The notes under the pieces were generated by a model, which worked only from the letters and a program-made list of their open reading frames with translations, searched no databases and was not told the DNA's origin. A stretch of DNA of 40,672 nucleotides from positions 1-40,672 of the forward strand of contig DAOOPA010000003.1 of the NCBI GenBank assembly GCA_035388025.1. Reading direction: 5' to 3'. This stretch comes from JAAZMX01 sp035388025. Lineage in GTDB: Bacteria; Patescibacteriota; Patescibacteriia; UBA2196; GWA2-42-15. Below are positions 1 through 8,860 of this stretch, in pieces (position 1 is the first letter of the stretch; each line of letters starts with the position of its first letter). Position numbers and translations under genes: made by a program.

Positions 1-325
1 CCACGAGGTGTTGCGGGCGGGTGTATTCTTGTTTCAACGCTTTAATAAGCAGCCCTCCCGGATCGCTGATGCCCGGCGTACCCGCGTCCGTCACCAAAGC
101 AACTTTATTATTTTTAATTAGTTCTACCAATTCTTCCATCTTTCTTGCATCGGTATGATGATGATAGCTGACCAGTTTTTTGTCTTTTATTTCATAATGA
201 TTCAACAAATTCCTAGTCACCCTCGTATCCTCGCACAAAATAAAATCCACCTCTTTCAGAGCTTCCAGGGCTCTCAAGGTTATATCTTTCAAATTTCCGA
301 TTGGCGTTGCCACTATGTACAACAT
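1..325 (-). CDS. rsmI: 16S rRNA 2'-O-ribose methyltransferase RsmI (N-terminal part)
   Basis: Only the first 108 codons lie in the window; the gene runs off the left edge. The start is the ATG at 325-323, giving MLYIVATPIGNLKDITLRAL, the classic RsmI N-terminus. Further in are FILCEDTR and TDAGTPGISDPG, the conserved motifs of the tetrapyrrole methylase fold that binds S-adenosylmethionine. Family knowledge: RsmI 2'-O-methylates C1402 of 16S rRNA in the ribosomal P site. It lies about 70 nt downstream of the ftsQ-like gene on the same strand. Truncation by the window edge is the only limit on the call. Confidence 0.93.
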   Translation of the reverse strand, partial: MLYIVATPIGNLKDITLRALEALKEVDFILCEDTRVTRNLLNHYEIKDKKLVSYHHHTDARKMEELVELIKNNKVALVTDAGTPGISDPGGLLIKALKQEYTRPQHLV

Positions 326-396
326 AATATTTATTCGTATATTGTTACCCCTTTATAATTTATCAACGCTTAACTTGCTTATCTCGCTTGATTCGC

Positions 397-1227
397 TTAT
401 TTATAAAATATTTTGTCCGGAATACGCAAATCTACATATTCCAATTTTCCTGAATCAATCTCTTCCTGCCTCAAAAAATTATTTAAGTTAACTAGCGCTT
501 CATCTATATCGCCCCCTCTTCCCAATATCACATACCAACCTTCGTTCGTATAAAAATTAATTTCCCGACCATCAAAATCTTTTACTTCTACTTTTTGAAT
601 CTGCCAACCACCCAATCGCGCTTTCAGCTTTTCCAGAGCCGCCTCTATGAAACTAACGCTGTTGGCATCTATTATCTGGGCTCCCACTACGACTGCCGTC
701 GTTGTACTGCTTTTAATCATCGTCAAATTGTATTTTATTTTCTCCTTGTCCACTGCCGCCATCACCCAACCGTTTTTATCCAAATAATAATGCTGTTCGC
801 CTTCCTGCCAAATCAAAACTGGCAATTTCTCTCGTCCCGCTATCTCTAGTATTCTAAACTTTTTGCTGATTGTTACTTCCTGTACCAACGCGTTTTCCTC
901 CACAAATTTAACCAGTCCTTTTTTGTTCAAAAACAAAATATTATTTTTTGGCCAAATGCCAAATCTGAAGCCGGCAGTATATTTTTGCACCGCCAGTTGT
1001 ACTGAAATCAGATTATCGGCTTCGTTGATCCCCGAAACAACTATCTTTTCTATCCTAAAAATCGGGGCATATATGAAAAAACCAACCACCATAATTGCCG
1101 CCAATATTCCTAGCCGTAAAAAAACAACCGTCTTTTTTTTCTTTATCTGCCTCTCTAGCCTGTTGGCCGGCATTCTTTGCGGCCAGTTTTTCAATTGGAC
1201 CCTGGTTTTTAAAAACTTAATACTCAT
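397..1227 (-). CDS. ftsQ: FtsQ/DivIB-like cell division protein with POTRA domain
   Basis: This is a 276-aa bitopic membrane protein. It has a basic cytoplasmic N-terminus (residues 1-33, with a KKKK stretch), one membrane helix (about 34-54), then FRIEKIVVSGI, the typical opening strand of a POTRA domain. The rest fits an extracytoplasmic FtsQ beta domain. Known role of the family: it links early and late divisome proteins (FtsB/FtsL). Its place just downstream of ddl (14 nt gap) matches the conserved murC/ddl/ftsQ order of division-cell-wall clusters. Sequence similarity in this family is low, so the call rests on architecture and neighbours. Confidence 0.8.
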   Translation of the reverse strand: MSIKFLKTRVQLKNWPQRMPANRLERQIKKKKTVVFLRLGILAAIMVVGFFIYAPIFRIEKIVVSGINEADNLISVQLAVQKYTAGFRFGIWPKNNILFLNKKGLVKFVEENALVQEVTISKKFRILEIAGREKLPVLIWQEGEQHYYLDKNGWVMAAVDKEKIKYNLTMIKSSTTTAVVVGAQIIDANSVSFIEAALEKLKARLGGWQIQKVEVKDFDGREINFYTNEGWYVILGRGGDIDEALVNLNNFLRQEEIDSGKLEYVDLRIPDKIFYK

Positions 1228-1241
1228 TAATTTTTTCTTTA

Positions 1242-2414
1242 TTATTTATTTTTTATTTTTAATTTAGCCGCCCCGGTATAATTCAAAATATCAGAATCAA
1301 AATTTAAAATCAATCTTCTCTTAATCTTGTATCGCTCTTCCGCCAATCTTATCAATTCTGACAAAAGCTCTTTTAAATTAACACCGCTCTTTTCCCATAA
1401 ATGGCTATAAAGCGTTCCGGGCAAAGTGTTTATTTCGTTAGCATAAAAGCTTTTCGCTGTCTTGTCGTATAAAAAGTCAAATCTGGCAATCCCGCTACAA
1501 TCCAGTCCCTTAAATATTTTCAAACTCGTCTCCTGTATTTCTTTGGTCGTTTTTTCGTCCAGTCTGGCTGGGATAATGATATTTTTTTCCGCCTGGCCAG
1601 TTTGCGCACCACCGTCATTTAAATATTTATCCTGATAGCTGAATAATGCCTCTCGAAAAAGCGATTCCTGTAATAGCGAAGCTCTCGGTTCTTCGTTGCC
1701 GACTACGGCGCAAGTCACATCCATCAAATTCGTCACGCATCTCTCAACCAGAACCTTGTCATCATAATGGATAGCCACCTCCACTGCCAATTCCAATTCT
1801 TTTTCATTATTCACTTTGGCGATGCCGATTGAGGAACCGAGCCTCGCCGGTTTCACAATCATCGGCCACGACAACTTTTCATAAATTGACCTCAAAACAT
1901 CGCCTTGCGTCTCGTCCCATTCACTCTTATTGAAATATACGTAATCAACCGTCGGTACGCCCAACGCCTGAAAAAACATCTTAGTCAAGACCTTATCCAT
2001 CGCGATAGCCGATGCCGCTACTCCGCAACCAACATATGGCACATTTAATAATTCAAACACGCCTTGAACCGTTCCGTCTTCTCCGTTGGCACCGTGCAAT
2101 GCTGGGAACGCCAGATCTATCTCGATTTTCCCCGGCATTATCCCGTCTCTAAAGAAAACCATCTTATCGGTCGAAGCCTCAATATCCAAATTGTAACGTT
2201 TCATTTTACTCAACTTTTCTTCTTTGTCTTTCTCCCGGAAAAACATCACCGAATCCAATTGTTTGCCAATATACCACCGACCATTTTTGCCGATGTAAAT
2301 CGGGATCGCCTCGTGTCCCAGCTCGCGCAAGCCGGCTATAATCAATTGGGCGGTGATAATTGACACGTCATGTTCTGGTGTACGACTACCAAAAAAAATA
2401 CCTATTTTTTTCAT
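1242..2414 (-). CDS. ddl: D-alanine--D-alanine ligase
   Basis: This 390-aa ATP-grasp enzyme joins two D-alanines for the peptidoglycan stem peptide. The N-terminal GSRTPEHDVSIITA matches the Ddl substrate-binding signature. GEDGTVQGVFELLNVPYVG, KPARLGSSIGI and the C-terminal NEINTLPGTL (metal-binding Asn/Glu) are all present. It is longer than E. coli DdlB (306 aa) and nearer the long Ddl/VanA-type ligases. It is placed between murF (190 nt upstream) and ftsQ, so substrate supply and use are adjacent: Ddl makes the dipeptide that MurF adds. Confidence 0.93.
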   Translation of the reverse strand: MKKIGIFFGSRTPEHDVSIITAQLIIAGLRELGHEAIPIYIGKNGRWYIGKQLDSVMFFREKDKEEKLSKMKRYNLDIEASTDKMVFFRDGIMPGKIEIDLAFPALHGANGEDGTVQGVFELLNVPYVGCGVAASAIAMDKVLTKMFFQALGVPTVDYVYFNKSEWDETQGDVLRSIYEKLSWPMIVKPARLGSSIGIAKVNNEKELELAVEVAIHYDDKVLVERCVTNLMDVTCAVVGNEEPRASLLQESLFREALFSYQDKYLNDGGAQTGQAEKNIIIPARLDEKTTKEIQETSLKIFKGLDCSGIARFDFLYDKTAKSFYANEINTLPGTLYSHLWEKSGVNLKELLSELIRLAEERYKIKRRLILNFDSDILNYTGAAKLKIKNK

Positions 2415-2603
2415 ATTGATAAATTTTAATTGATATCTAACCTGTCCCGAGCGACTTTACTCACTTGCGGATAAACAGGCTCAAAGATTAATTAACTATT
2501 ACTAATGTAAATTCTGCTGTCTCAAGCCTAGGGATCCCGTGCCATACACCCTACTCTAACCGGATAAAATCACCCCACTAACTTGCTAAATGATAATTCG
2601 TTT

Positions 2604-3965
2604 TTAAAAATAAACATCCGGCCAATCATTTTGAAAAAGTATTGTATCACCTTTCCGCAGTATATTTTTCAAGTCCCCGTGCGCTTCAGCGGTATTTTCA
2701 TAAATTTTATAATTGGCAAGCCCTTGTTCTTTCAGCGCTTCCAAAACATATTCCGTCTCCCGGCTCTTAATCAATAAAACCAAATCCACCTTCTCGGCGT
2801 ACAGCCTGCCAATTTTTCTGTGTATCTCTTCTGCCCTCTCGCCCAGCTCTACCAACGGCCCCGGTGTCAAAACAATTTTCCTCCCTCTTGCCCCCCGCAA
2901 TACTTCCAAGCCGCTAACCACGCCGTCAAAATTAGCATTGTAACTATCATCAATCACCCACACGTCCGCCGCCCGGTTGTAAATCGGCTGCAGTCTGTGC
3001 GGTATATAATCAATCTTTCCCACCGCTCTTTTTATTTCTTCCGGACTCAAGCCTAATTCTTTGGCCAATTCGGCTCCAAGCGCAATCAAAGACAAATTAT
3101 GTTCTGCTAATAATTTACAATGCATCTCTTTCCCCTGCAACTTAAATTCCAGGCCTGAAAAATCTGATTTGTGTTTCACTTCTTTTATGGCCTCTTGATA
3201 TTTTACGCCCACTGCTTGATTAATTTTAAAACGCTGGTAATTATCCGCGACTCGACTGTCGTCAAAATTTAAAAAAGATTTCTTCCCGGTCGCTTCCGGC
3301 AATTCAAACTTGGCTTTAATCGTATTTTGAAGAGAGCCAAATCGCTCCAAGTGAGCTTCGTTAATACCCGTCAATATTGAATAATCAGGCGAGACAATCT
3401 GACAGATGCTTTTTATTTCGCCGATTCTGTATGCCCCCATTTCCACAATTAATATTTCCTGATCTTTTAAATTATCAATCACAAACTGGGCCACCCCGAT
3501 ATCGGTATTAATATTTTCCGGCGTTTTCAAAACCTTGTACTTTTCCGCCAGCATAAGAAATAAAATCTCTTTAGCTGATGTTTTGCCATAACTGCCGGTG
3601 ATCCCGATCTTTATTATTTTTTTCTGATTAGTAATTTTCTTAGCTTTATTAAAAATTCTTTGTTTTAAATAATAATCAATTGGCCAAACAATCAAAAGTG
3701 CCACTAAGGCCAGCCATGGCAAAATCACCACCAAAAACAAACCTATTATCACTGCCCACCACTCTACCAGTCGAACACCAACGGCCGATATCCCCAAAAA
3801 TAAAATTATTGTCAAAATATAAATCAAAATTGCTTTCTTAGTCCAAACGATCTTCTGCCTTTTCTGCAACCGCCACCAAGCCAAATGTTTATAAACATAG
3901 CCCAAAAATCTCTTGGGTAGATAATTTTCACTCTGTAAAATATAAATCAAATTGGCAATAATCAT
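2604..3965 (-). CDS. murF: MurF-like ligase with N-terminal membrane helices
   Basis: This 453-aa protein is a UDP-MurNAc-tripeptide:D-Ala-D-Ala ligase by its Mur-ligase central and C-terminal domains. The ATP loop is GITGSYGKTS at residues 121-130, followed by LKTPENINTDIG, the VEMGAYRIGEI acidic motif, and IDDSYNANFDG. Residues about 44-98 form two or three strongly hydrophobic helices. They occupy the place of the usual MurF N-terminal UDP-substrate domain, so the enzyme is probably membrane-tethered. Its ATG overlaps the hydrolase stop by 4 nt, so translation is likely coupled. Substrate assignment is by family and the nearby ddl. Another Mur-type ligase acting on a lipid-linked substrate cannot be excluded. 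Confidence 0.82.
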   Translation of the reverse strand: MIIANLIYILQSENYLPKRFLGYVYKHLAWWRLQKRQKIVWTKKAILIYILTIILFLGISAVGVRLVEWWAVIIGLFLVVILPWLALVALLIVWPIDYYLKQRIFNKAKKITNQKKIIKIGITGSYGKTSAKEILFLMLAEKYKVLKTPENINTDIGVAQFVIDNLKDQEILIVEMGAYRIGEIKSICQIVSPDYSILTGINEAHLERFGSLQNTIKAKFELPEATGKKSFLNFDDSRVADNYQRFKINQAVGVKYQEAIKEVKHKSDFSGLEFKLQGKEMHCKLLAEHNLSLIALGAELAKELGLSPEEIKRAVGKIDYIPHRLQPIYNRAADVWVIDDSYNANFDGVVSGLEVLRGARGRKIVLTPGPLVELGERAEEIHRKIGRLYAEKVDLVLLIKSRETEYVLEALKEQGLANYKIYENTAEAHGDLKNILRKGDTILFQNDWPDVYF

Positions 3966-4717
3966 ATTTGTGCCGCAAAAATCTTTTTAAATTCCTCTTC
4001 TTTCTCCAAAAACGGGAAGTGTCCGGCATCCTTTATGATAAACAATTCTGAATCGCTTATTTGATTGTTCATCAATCTGCCGTCTTCTACTGGTGTGGCT
4101 TTGTCTTTTTCTCCCCAGATCAAAACGGTTTTCACTTTTACTTTTTGCAAATCACCAGTCAAATCTTCGCTGATAACTTTCTGATAAATAGCCCTCATCT
4201 CTCCAGCTTCCATATAATCGACTGCGTCAATTGATTGATAAAACTTTTTTCTGGTCGCTTGTTTATACTTGCTGATCACCGGCAACCATAAAAAAACTTT
4301 AACTATCTTGGCCCCTACAAAATAAAATGATTTCTTTAAATTTTTACGCCTGATACCCGCGCTATCTATTAAAATTATTTTTCTTGCCTGCCCGCCAAGA
4401 GCTGAATATTTAATAATCACACTCCCGCCAAAAGAATGTCCAACCAAAATCGGATTATCAATTTCCAATTTCTTCAAAAATTTTTTCAAAAATTCAGCGT
4501 ACTCCGCCAATCCCCAAACGCTTCCCGGCCGCTCGCTCTCGCCAAACCCGGGCCAATCAAGCGCGATAAAATTATCAGTTAGCTCAAATAAATTTTTAAA
4601 AATTAAAGCCTTGGCCTGCCACCCAGGTAAAAAAACCAAAGTCCCGTCAGTTTTTAGCTCCGGGCTTTGATAATAATTAATCTTCAAATTATCCACGATA
4701 ATTTCTTTTTTAAACAT
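3962..4717 (-). CDS. Alpha/beta-hydrolase fold protein
   Basis: This 251-aa protein has a complete hydrolase triad. The nucleophile elbow is GHSFGG with Ser95, the acid is Asp in WGEKDKATP (about 205), and the base is His in DAGHFPFLE (about 233). The oxyanion-hole motif FLPGW is near residue 30. The substrate cannot be read from sequence; esterase, lipase or C-C hydrolase are all possible. It overlaps the serS end by 8 nt and the murF start by 4 nt, so the three genes form one tight transcription unit. No signal peptide is seen, so it is probably cytoplasmic. Confidence 0.88.
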   Translation of the reverse strand: MFKKEIIVDNLKINYYQSPELKTDGTLVFLPGWQAKALIFKNLFELTDNFIALDWPGFGESERPGSVWGLAEYAEFLKKFLKKLEIDNPILVGHSFGGSVIIKYSALGGQARKIILIDSAGIRRKNLKKSFYFVGAKIVKVFLWLPVISKYKQATRKKFYQSIDAVDYMEAGEMRAIYQKVISEDLTGDLQKVKVKTVLIWGEKDKATPVEDGRLMNNQISDSELFIIKDAGHFPFLEKEEEFKKIFAAQI

Positions 4718-5975
4718 TTTGCTTTAATGTTTTAATGTTTTCATGCTTTAATGACTTTTTCCCCACCATCCCTTGCAACACTTCCGGCACATTGACACTG
4801 CCATCTTCATTCTGAAACTGCTCCAAAATCGCTGGAATTAATCTTGAGGTGGCCAGTCCTGAACCGTTTAGCGTGTGCACAAACTCATTTTTACCATCTT
4901 CTTTCTTATAACGAATATTGGCTCGTCTAGCTTGATAATCCAAAGCATTAGACACCGAAGAAACTTCTTTATAAATATTCATTGACGGAATCCAGACTTC
5001 AATATCAATCGTTTTTGCCATGGCGGCCGACGCGTCCTCAGCTGCCAATTGCACTGTTTGAAAATTCAAACCCAAGCCTTCCACCAACTTTTCCGCGTTT
5101 TTAACCAATTCATCAAACGCTTTCCAAGAATTTTCCGGTTTGGTAAATTGAAATATTTCAATTTTATTAAATTGGTGCCCACGGATCATCCCTCGCTCTT
5201 CTTTTCTGTAGCTCCCCGCTTCTCGTCTAAAACATGTGGAATAAGAATAATATTTTCTTGGCAACTTTTCTGTGTCCAAAATTTCATCACGGTGATAATT
5301 TAAAAGCATCATTTCTGAAGTCGCGTCCAAACACAATTTATCTTCGGTCCAAAACAAATCTTCTCTAAACTTTGGCAAATGCCCCGAAGCATAAGCTGAT
5401 TCTTCATTCAACAAATATGGCAATAATAAAAATTCGTAACCATTCTTTTTGTGAAAATCCACAAAATAATTTAACAGGGCCCATTCCAAAAGTGCCCCAT
5501 CGCCCGTATAGCACCAAAAGCCGGCTCCGCTCATCTTGGCCGCGCGTTCGTAATCAATCAAACCCAAACTCGTGGCCAGCTCCACATGATCTTTGGGTTG
5601 AAATTTAAACTCTGGCTTATCACCAAATGTTTTTAAAACTTTGTTATTTTCTTTACCGCCAGCCACGACATCATCTGCTGGAATATTTGGCAAAGCTGAT
5701 AATTTTTCTTTGAGCTCATTTTCTACCGCCTCCAATTTCTCATCCATTTCTTTGATCCTCTCCCCTACTTTCTTCATCTCTTCAATAATTTCCGGCGTCG
5801 GTTTGGTTTTAGAAAATTTATTTCTTTCCGCCTTTAATTCATCGGCCTTGGCAATTAATTCTTTTCTCTCATCATCTAGCTTTATCACCACATCCAAATC
5901 TACCTTATCCATTCTTTTAAGCAAGGCCTTCTCTACTTCTTCTTTTTGATTACGAATTTTTTGGATGTCTAACAT
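4710..5975 (-). CDS. serS: Seryl-tRNA synthetase
   Basis: This 421-aa class II synthetase charges tRNA-Ser. Residues about 28-100 form the charged antiparallel coiled-coil arm that grips the tRNA long variable arm. Motif 2 (CFRREAGSYRKEERGMIRGHQ) and motif 3 (LNGSGLATSRLIPAILE) are intact. The tail after VPEVLQGMVGKK reads SLKHENIKTLKQNV. It is encoded by a degenerate TTTAATG-type heptad repeat (about 4712-4756) rather than by family-conserved sequence, so the C-terminus seems extended by repeat DNA. It heads the serS-hydrolase-murF unit. No Shine-Dalgarno is evident before the start. Confidence 0.95.
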   Translation of the reverse strand: MLDIQKIRNQKEEVEKALLKRMDKVDLDVVIKLDDERKELIAKADELKAERNKFSKTKPTPEIIEEMKKVGERIKEMDEKLEAVENELKEKLSALPNIPADDVVAGGKENNKVLKTFGDKPEFKFQPKDHVELATSLGLIDYERAAKMSGAGFWCYTGDGALLEWALLNYFVDFHKKNGYEFLLLPYLLNEESAYASGHLPKFREDLFWTEDKLCLDATSEMMLLNYHRDEILDTEKLPRKYYSYSTCFRREAGSYRKEERGMIRGHQFNKIEIFQFTKPENSWKAFDELVKNAEKLVEGLGLNFQTVQLAAEDASAAMAKTIDIEVWIPSMNIYKEVSSVSNALDYQARRANIRYKKEDGKNEFVHTLNGSGLATSRLIPAILEQFQNEDGSVNVPEVLQGMVGKKSLKHENIKTLKQNV

Positions 5976-6028
5976 ATTTTTAGAATTTTGAATTTTTAAA
6001 TAATTATTAATAATTCCAAAATTAGCAG

Positions 6029-6694
6029 CTAACGCATGACTCCCTGTTGTATCATCAATACTTTTTGCTTAATATAATTAACAACCACTCCCTCTAAATT
6101 ACACGGAACCTCTATTCTAATTTGCGATACACGAAAAGATTTATGTTGTTTAAGATTAAAGATAATAAAAAGTGGAGTGTTCTGATCATTCATAAAAACT
6201 TGTGCTTTTTTTCTAAAAAGCGTAAAGATCAAACCCATCATTAAGTTTCCGATATCAGCAACCATCGGAAACTCAGATAAAAAAATACGGTGATAATTTT
6301 TATAAGAATTATCTAAAATATAAAAATTATTAAAATCACGCCAGCTATAAAAAACGTCTCTATTGCTTCTACCAATATGGATTCCATCATTACTTAAAAT
6401 ATAACTTGTCGGCCCCCCAAAAGTCATTTTTATATCCCTTTTTAACAAAAATATTATTATAACAAATATAATGAATATTGATATAAATAAAAATAATTCT
6501 GGGGCAAGCACGGAATCCGATAGCCGCCCTTCATGATTTAAATTTTTAAATATTAAATAAAAAACAATCAACCAAATTATACCCGCAACAAAACCTACAA
6601 CTATGCTGAATTTCTTTATAAGATTTACGTATCCAGGTATGACTACCGTTGTCCATCTCAGTTCGTTGCTTTTTTCTGCTCCTGATAATCCCAT
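6029..6694 (-). CDS. Hypothetical membrane protein with two N-terminal helices
   Basis: This 221-aa protein is not recognised. Two hydrophobic helices lie at about residues 27-51 and 67-85. A soluble domain with alternating strands follows (for example IHIGRSNRDVFYSWRDFNNFYI). The layout, a helix pair followed by a strand-rich domain, resembles membrane-anchored PH-like proteins, but that is only a guess. The DNA is more AT-rich than the serS side, in keeping with accessory content. It lies between the SPFH gene and serS on the same strand, with about 50 nt to serS. Confidence 0.7.
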   Translation of the reverse strand: MGLSGAEKSNELRWTTVVIPGYVNLIKKFSIVVGFVAGIIWLIVFYLIFKNLNHEGRLSDSVLAPELFLFISIFIIFVIIIFLLKRDIKMTFGGPTSYILSNDGIHIGRSNRDVFYSWRDFNNFYILDNSYKNYHRIFLSEFPMVADIGNLMMGLIFTLFRKKAQVFMNDQNTPLFIIFNLKQHKSFRVSQIRIEVPCNLEGVVVNYIKQKVLMIQQGVMR

Positions 6695-6730
6695 ATTTTA
6701 TACTTTTTTTAAAATTAAAAATTAAGATTT

Positions 6731-6757
6731 ATCCCTGTCGCTCGCGAACGACGGGAT
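6731..6757. repeat. Palindromic hairpin between SPFH and hypothetical gene
   Basis: A near-palindrome with GTCG/CGAC arms around CGCG, flanked by TCCC/GGGA, stands out in AT-rich spacer. It is not followed by a T-run, so it is not a standard terminator. Related CTGTCCCGAGCGAC-type words occur near 2441-2455 and 11843-11852, suggesting a scattered short repeat family. Confidence 0.45.
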
Positions 6758-6791
6758 TTATTTTAAAATTTAAAATTAAAAATTTAAAATT

Positions 6792-7532
6792 TTACTGCTT
6801 CTTCATCCCCTCAAATGCCCTCAAAACTTCCAATGGAATCGCAAACACGAGCGTATTTGACTGATCTGAAGACACATCATTGATCGTCTGTAAGGTGCGC
6901 AAATGCAAAGCGCCTTGCGAACTCGCCAAGATATTAGCCGCTTTGGCCATGTTTTCCGCCGCCACTACTTCACCTTCGGCTTTGATGATGACCGCGCGTC
7001 TTTCGCGCTCCGCTTCTGCCTGTTTGGCAATCACCCGCTTCATATCTTCAGGCAAATTAATATCTTTCAATTCTACTGAATCCACTTTAACACCCCACGG
7101 GTCAGTGGCCGCATCCACCACCATCTGAATTCTTTTAGACACTTCATCGCGGTTGGAAAGTAATTGATCCAAATCCACTTCACCCACCGCGTTTCTCATG
7201 GTAGTCTGGGCTAATTGCGACACCGCGTAATAAAAATTTTCCACTTCAATTACCGCTCTGGCCGCGTCAGACACTTTATAATAAATTACCGCGTTTACTT
7301 TGACCGAAATATTGTCCTTGGTAATGGCTTCTTGATCCGGCACATCTACGGCTTTGACGCGGATATCCACTTTTCTCATGCTCTGAAAAACCGGCCAGAC
7401 AATCCGCCAACCTGGGTCTTTTGTACTCGTATAATGACCCATAGTAAACATCACACCACGTTCGTATTGGTTGACTTGGCGCAAGCTCGAAAGAACCAAC
7501 ACGCCCACGATCACAACTATTGCGTACCACAT
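6792..7532 (-). CDS. SPFH/stomatin (slipin) family membrane protein
   Basis: This 246-aa protein has an N-terminal membrane helix (residues 2-17), then RQVNQYERGVMFTMGHY, the start of the SPFH/PHB domain. Core motifs include RVKAVDVPDQEAITKDN and VNAVIYYKV. A charged Glu/Ala/Arg-rich coiled coil follows (KQAEAERERRAVIIKAEGE). Family knowledge: slipins oligomerise on the membrane and are tied to membrane microdomains or protease control. No NfeD-type partner gene is beside it here. The start ATG gives the hydrophobic anchor directly, as in other slipins. Confidence 0.92.
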   Translation of the reverse strand: MWYAIVVIVGVLVLSSLRQVNQYERGVMFTMGHYTSTKDPGWRIVWPVFQSMRKVDIRVKAVDVPDQEAITKDNISVKVNAVIYYKVSDAARAVIEVENFYYAVSQLAQTTMRNAVGEVDLDQLLSNRDEVSKRIQMVVDAATDPWGVKVDSVELKDINLPEDMKRVIAKQAEAERERRAVIIKAEGEVVAAENMAKAANILASSQGALHLRTLQTINDVSSDQSNTLVFAIPLEVLRAFEGMKKQ

Positions 7533-7618
7533 ATGTTTTTTGTTAATTACTAAGTTTATAATTTTTAAATTTTTAAATAATTCTTAAATCTTAAATCATA
7601 AATCTTAAATCAACATTC

Positions 7619-8233
7619 TCATTTATTCGCATCACTATTCGCGTGCTTCCCTACTTCACTCATCGCTTCTAATACAATAGCCACAAACTTCTCTCTTGGA
7701 ATCCCAAGCTCGCTCTCGCAAGTATAAATATGTTCCCGATTCACTGCCGCGGCAAACCGCGCTTCTTTAAATCTTTTCAAAACTGATTCAATTTTTACCG
7801 AAGAAACCAATTTATCCGGCATAACTTTTGACACCGCCACAATAAATCCCGTCAACCCGTCAACCGCAAATAATGCTTTAGTCAATCTAGAATCACGCGG
7901 AATATTTTGCACTTCGTTATGAGATTTAATAGCTCGGATCAAATCATCTGGAAAATCAATTTCTTTTAAAAATTTTTCCGTCATTGGTCCGCAATGTTCT
8001 TGCATGTGCGCCTCCATATTTTCTTTGCCGGTAATTTGTTCGTAATCAATATCATGAAGTAGCCCCGACATCGCCCAAGTGTGTTTATCTTCACTGAAAT
8101 ATTCTGCCAGAGCTCTCATTGCCGCTTCCATATTCAAAAGATGTGCTCTGCCTTCTGGCGATACATATTTTTCCACCAGTTCCCAGCATTTTTCACGCGG
8201 AATTTCTAGTTTTGATAAGTTATTGTCTGACAT
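7619..8233 (-). CDS. HD-domain phosphohydrolase-like protein
   Basis: This 204-aa protein has metal-binding residues laid out as in the HD superfamily: His31 (GRAHLLNME), His60-Asp61 (GLLHDIDYE), His105 (IKSHNE) and Asp125 (AVDGLTGF). Family knowledge: such proteins are metal-dependent phosphohydrolases acting on nucleotides or cyclic dinucleotides. The actual substrate is not visible. The gene is followed by a run of TAAATC heptads (about 7580-7618). It lies 22 nt downstream of the 176-aa secreted protein gene. Confidence 0.85.
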   Translation of the reverse strand: MSDNNLSKLEIPREKCWELVEKYVSPEGRAHLLNMEAAMRALAEYFSEDKHTWAMSGLLHDIDYEQITGKENMEAHMQEHCGPMTEKFLKEIDFPDDLIRAIKSHNEVQNIPRDSRLTKALFAVDGLTGFIVAVSKVMPDKLVSSVKIESVLKRFKEARFAAAVNREHIYTCESELGIPREKFVAIVLEAMSEVGKHANSDANK

Positions 8234-8255
8234 AAATTACTATCTAAATTAAGAC

Positions 8256-8786
8256 CTAATAACCTTCCGGCGAACACATAATGTGATTATCGTAAAAACC
8301 CTCAATGGCATCTATTGCGGACTCATCAAGACCTAAAATTTTAAATATCCTTTTACTCTCATCAATAATCATAAATTTTCTACCTTGTAAACAAGTACCT
8401 TCTGATGATATATTAAATTCAATGCCTTCTTTTCCATCCTTTAAATATTCAGTAAATAATATATCCAAAGATACATCTGACCCAACAGTTTGGTGCACAG
8501 AAAATGATTTATTGCTGGCACGAGGATCGTGATTTGTTAAATTATTCGCCACAGCCCGATCAAGTAAATCTTCAATTTTTATATTTTCAGGCAAATCATA
8601 AGATTTAAAGGTTGCTAGACCCACACACTGACCGCACCTCTCGTTACTTACTGGGGTAGCGTTATGATCATTATAAATAAATTTAGTAACCGTCGCCAAA
8701 TCAACATTTTTATAAACATAAATAAAAAATAATAAAATAATAACTACTAATATAATAATGACTGTCGCCTGTTTTTTATTATTCAT
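8256..8786 (-). CDS. Hypothetical single-anchor secreted protein
   Basis: This 176-aa protein is not recognised. It has a signal-anchor helix at residues 8-25 (VIIILVVIILLFFIYVY) and then a soluble, presumably extracytoplasmic region. That region contains four cysteines (RCGQC near residue 51, ISSEGTCLQG and HIMCSPEGY at the end), which could form two disulfides. The DNA is AT-rich relative to lysS, suggesting an accessory or fast-evolving gene. It lies between lysS and the HD gene; whether it is co-transcribed with either is unclear. Confidence 0.7.
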   Translation of the reverse strand: MNNKKQATVIIILVVIILLFFIYVYKNVDLATVTKFIYNDHNATPVSNERCGQCVGLATFKSYDLPENIKIEDLLDRAVANNLTNHDPRASNKSFSVHQTVGSDVSLDILFTEYLKDGKEGIEFNISSEGTCLQGRKFMIIDESKRIFKILGLDESAIDAIEGFYDNHIMCSPEGY

Positions 8787-8860
8787 ATGAATATCATTGA
8801 TTCTTAAATCTTAAATCATAAATCCTAAATCACTCCCCATAATACATCATACATGCCCCA

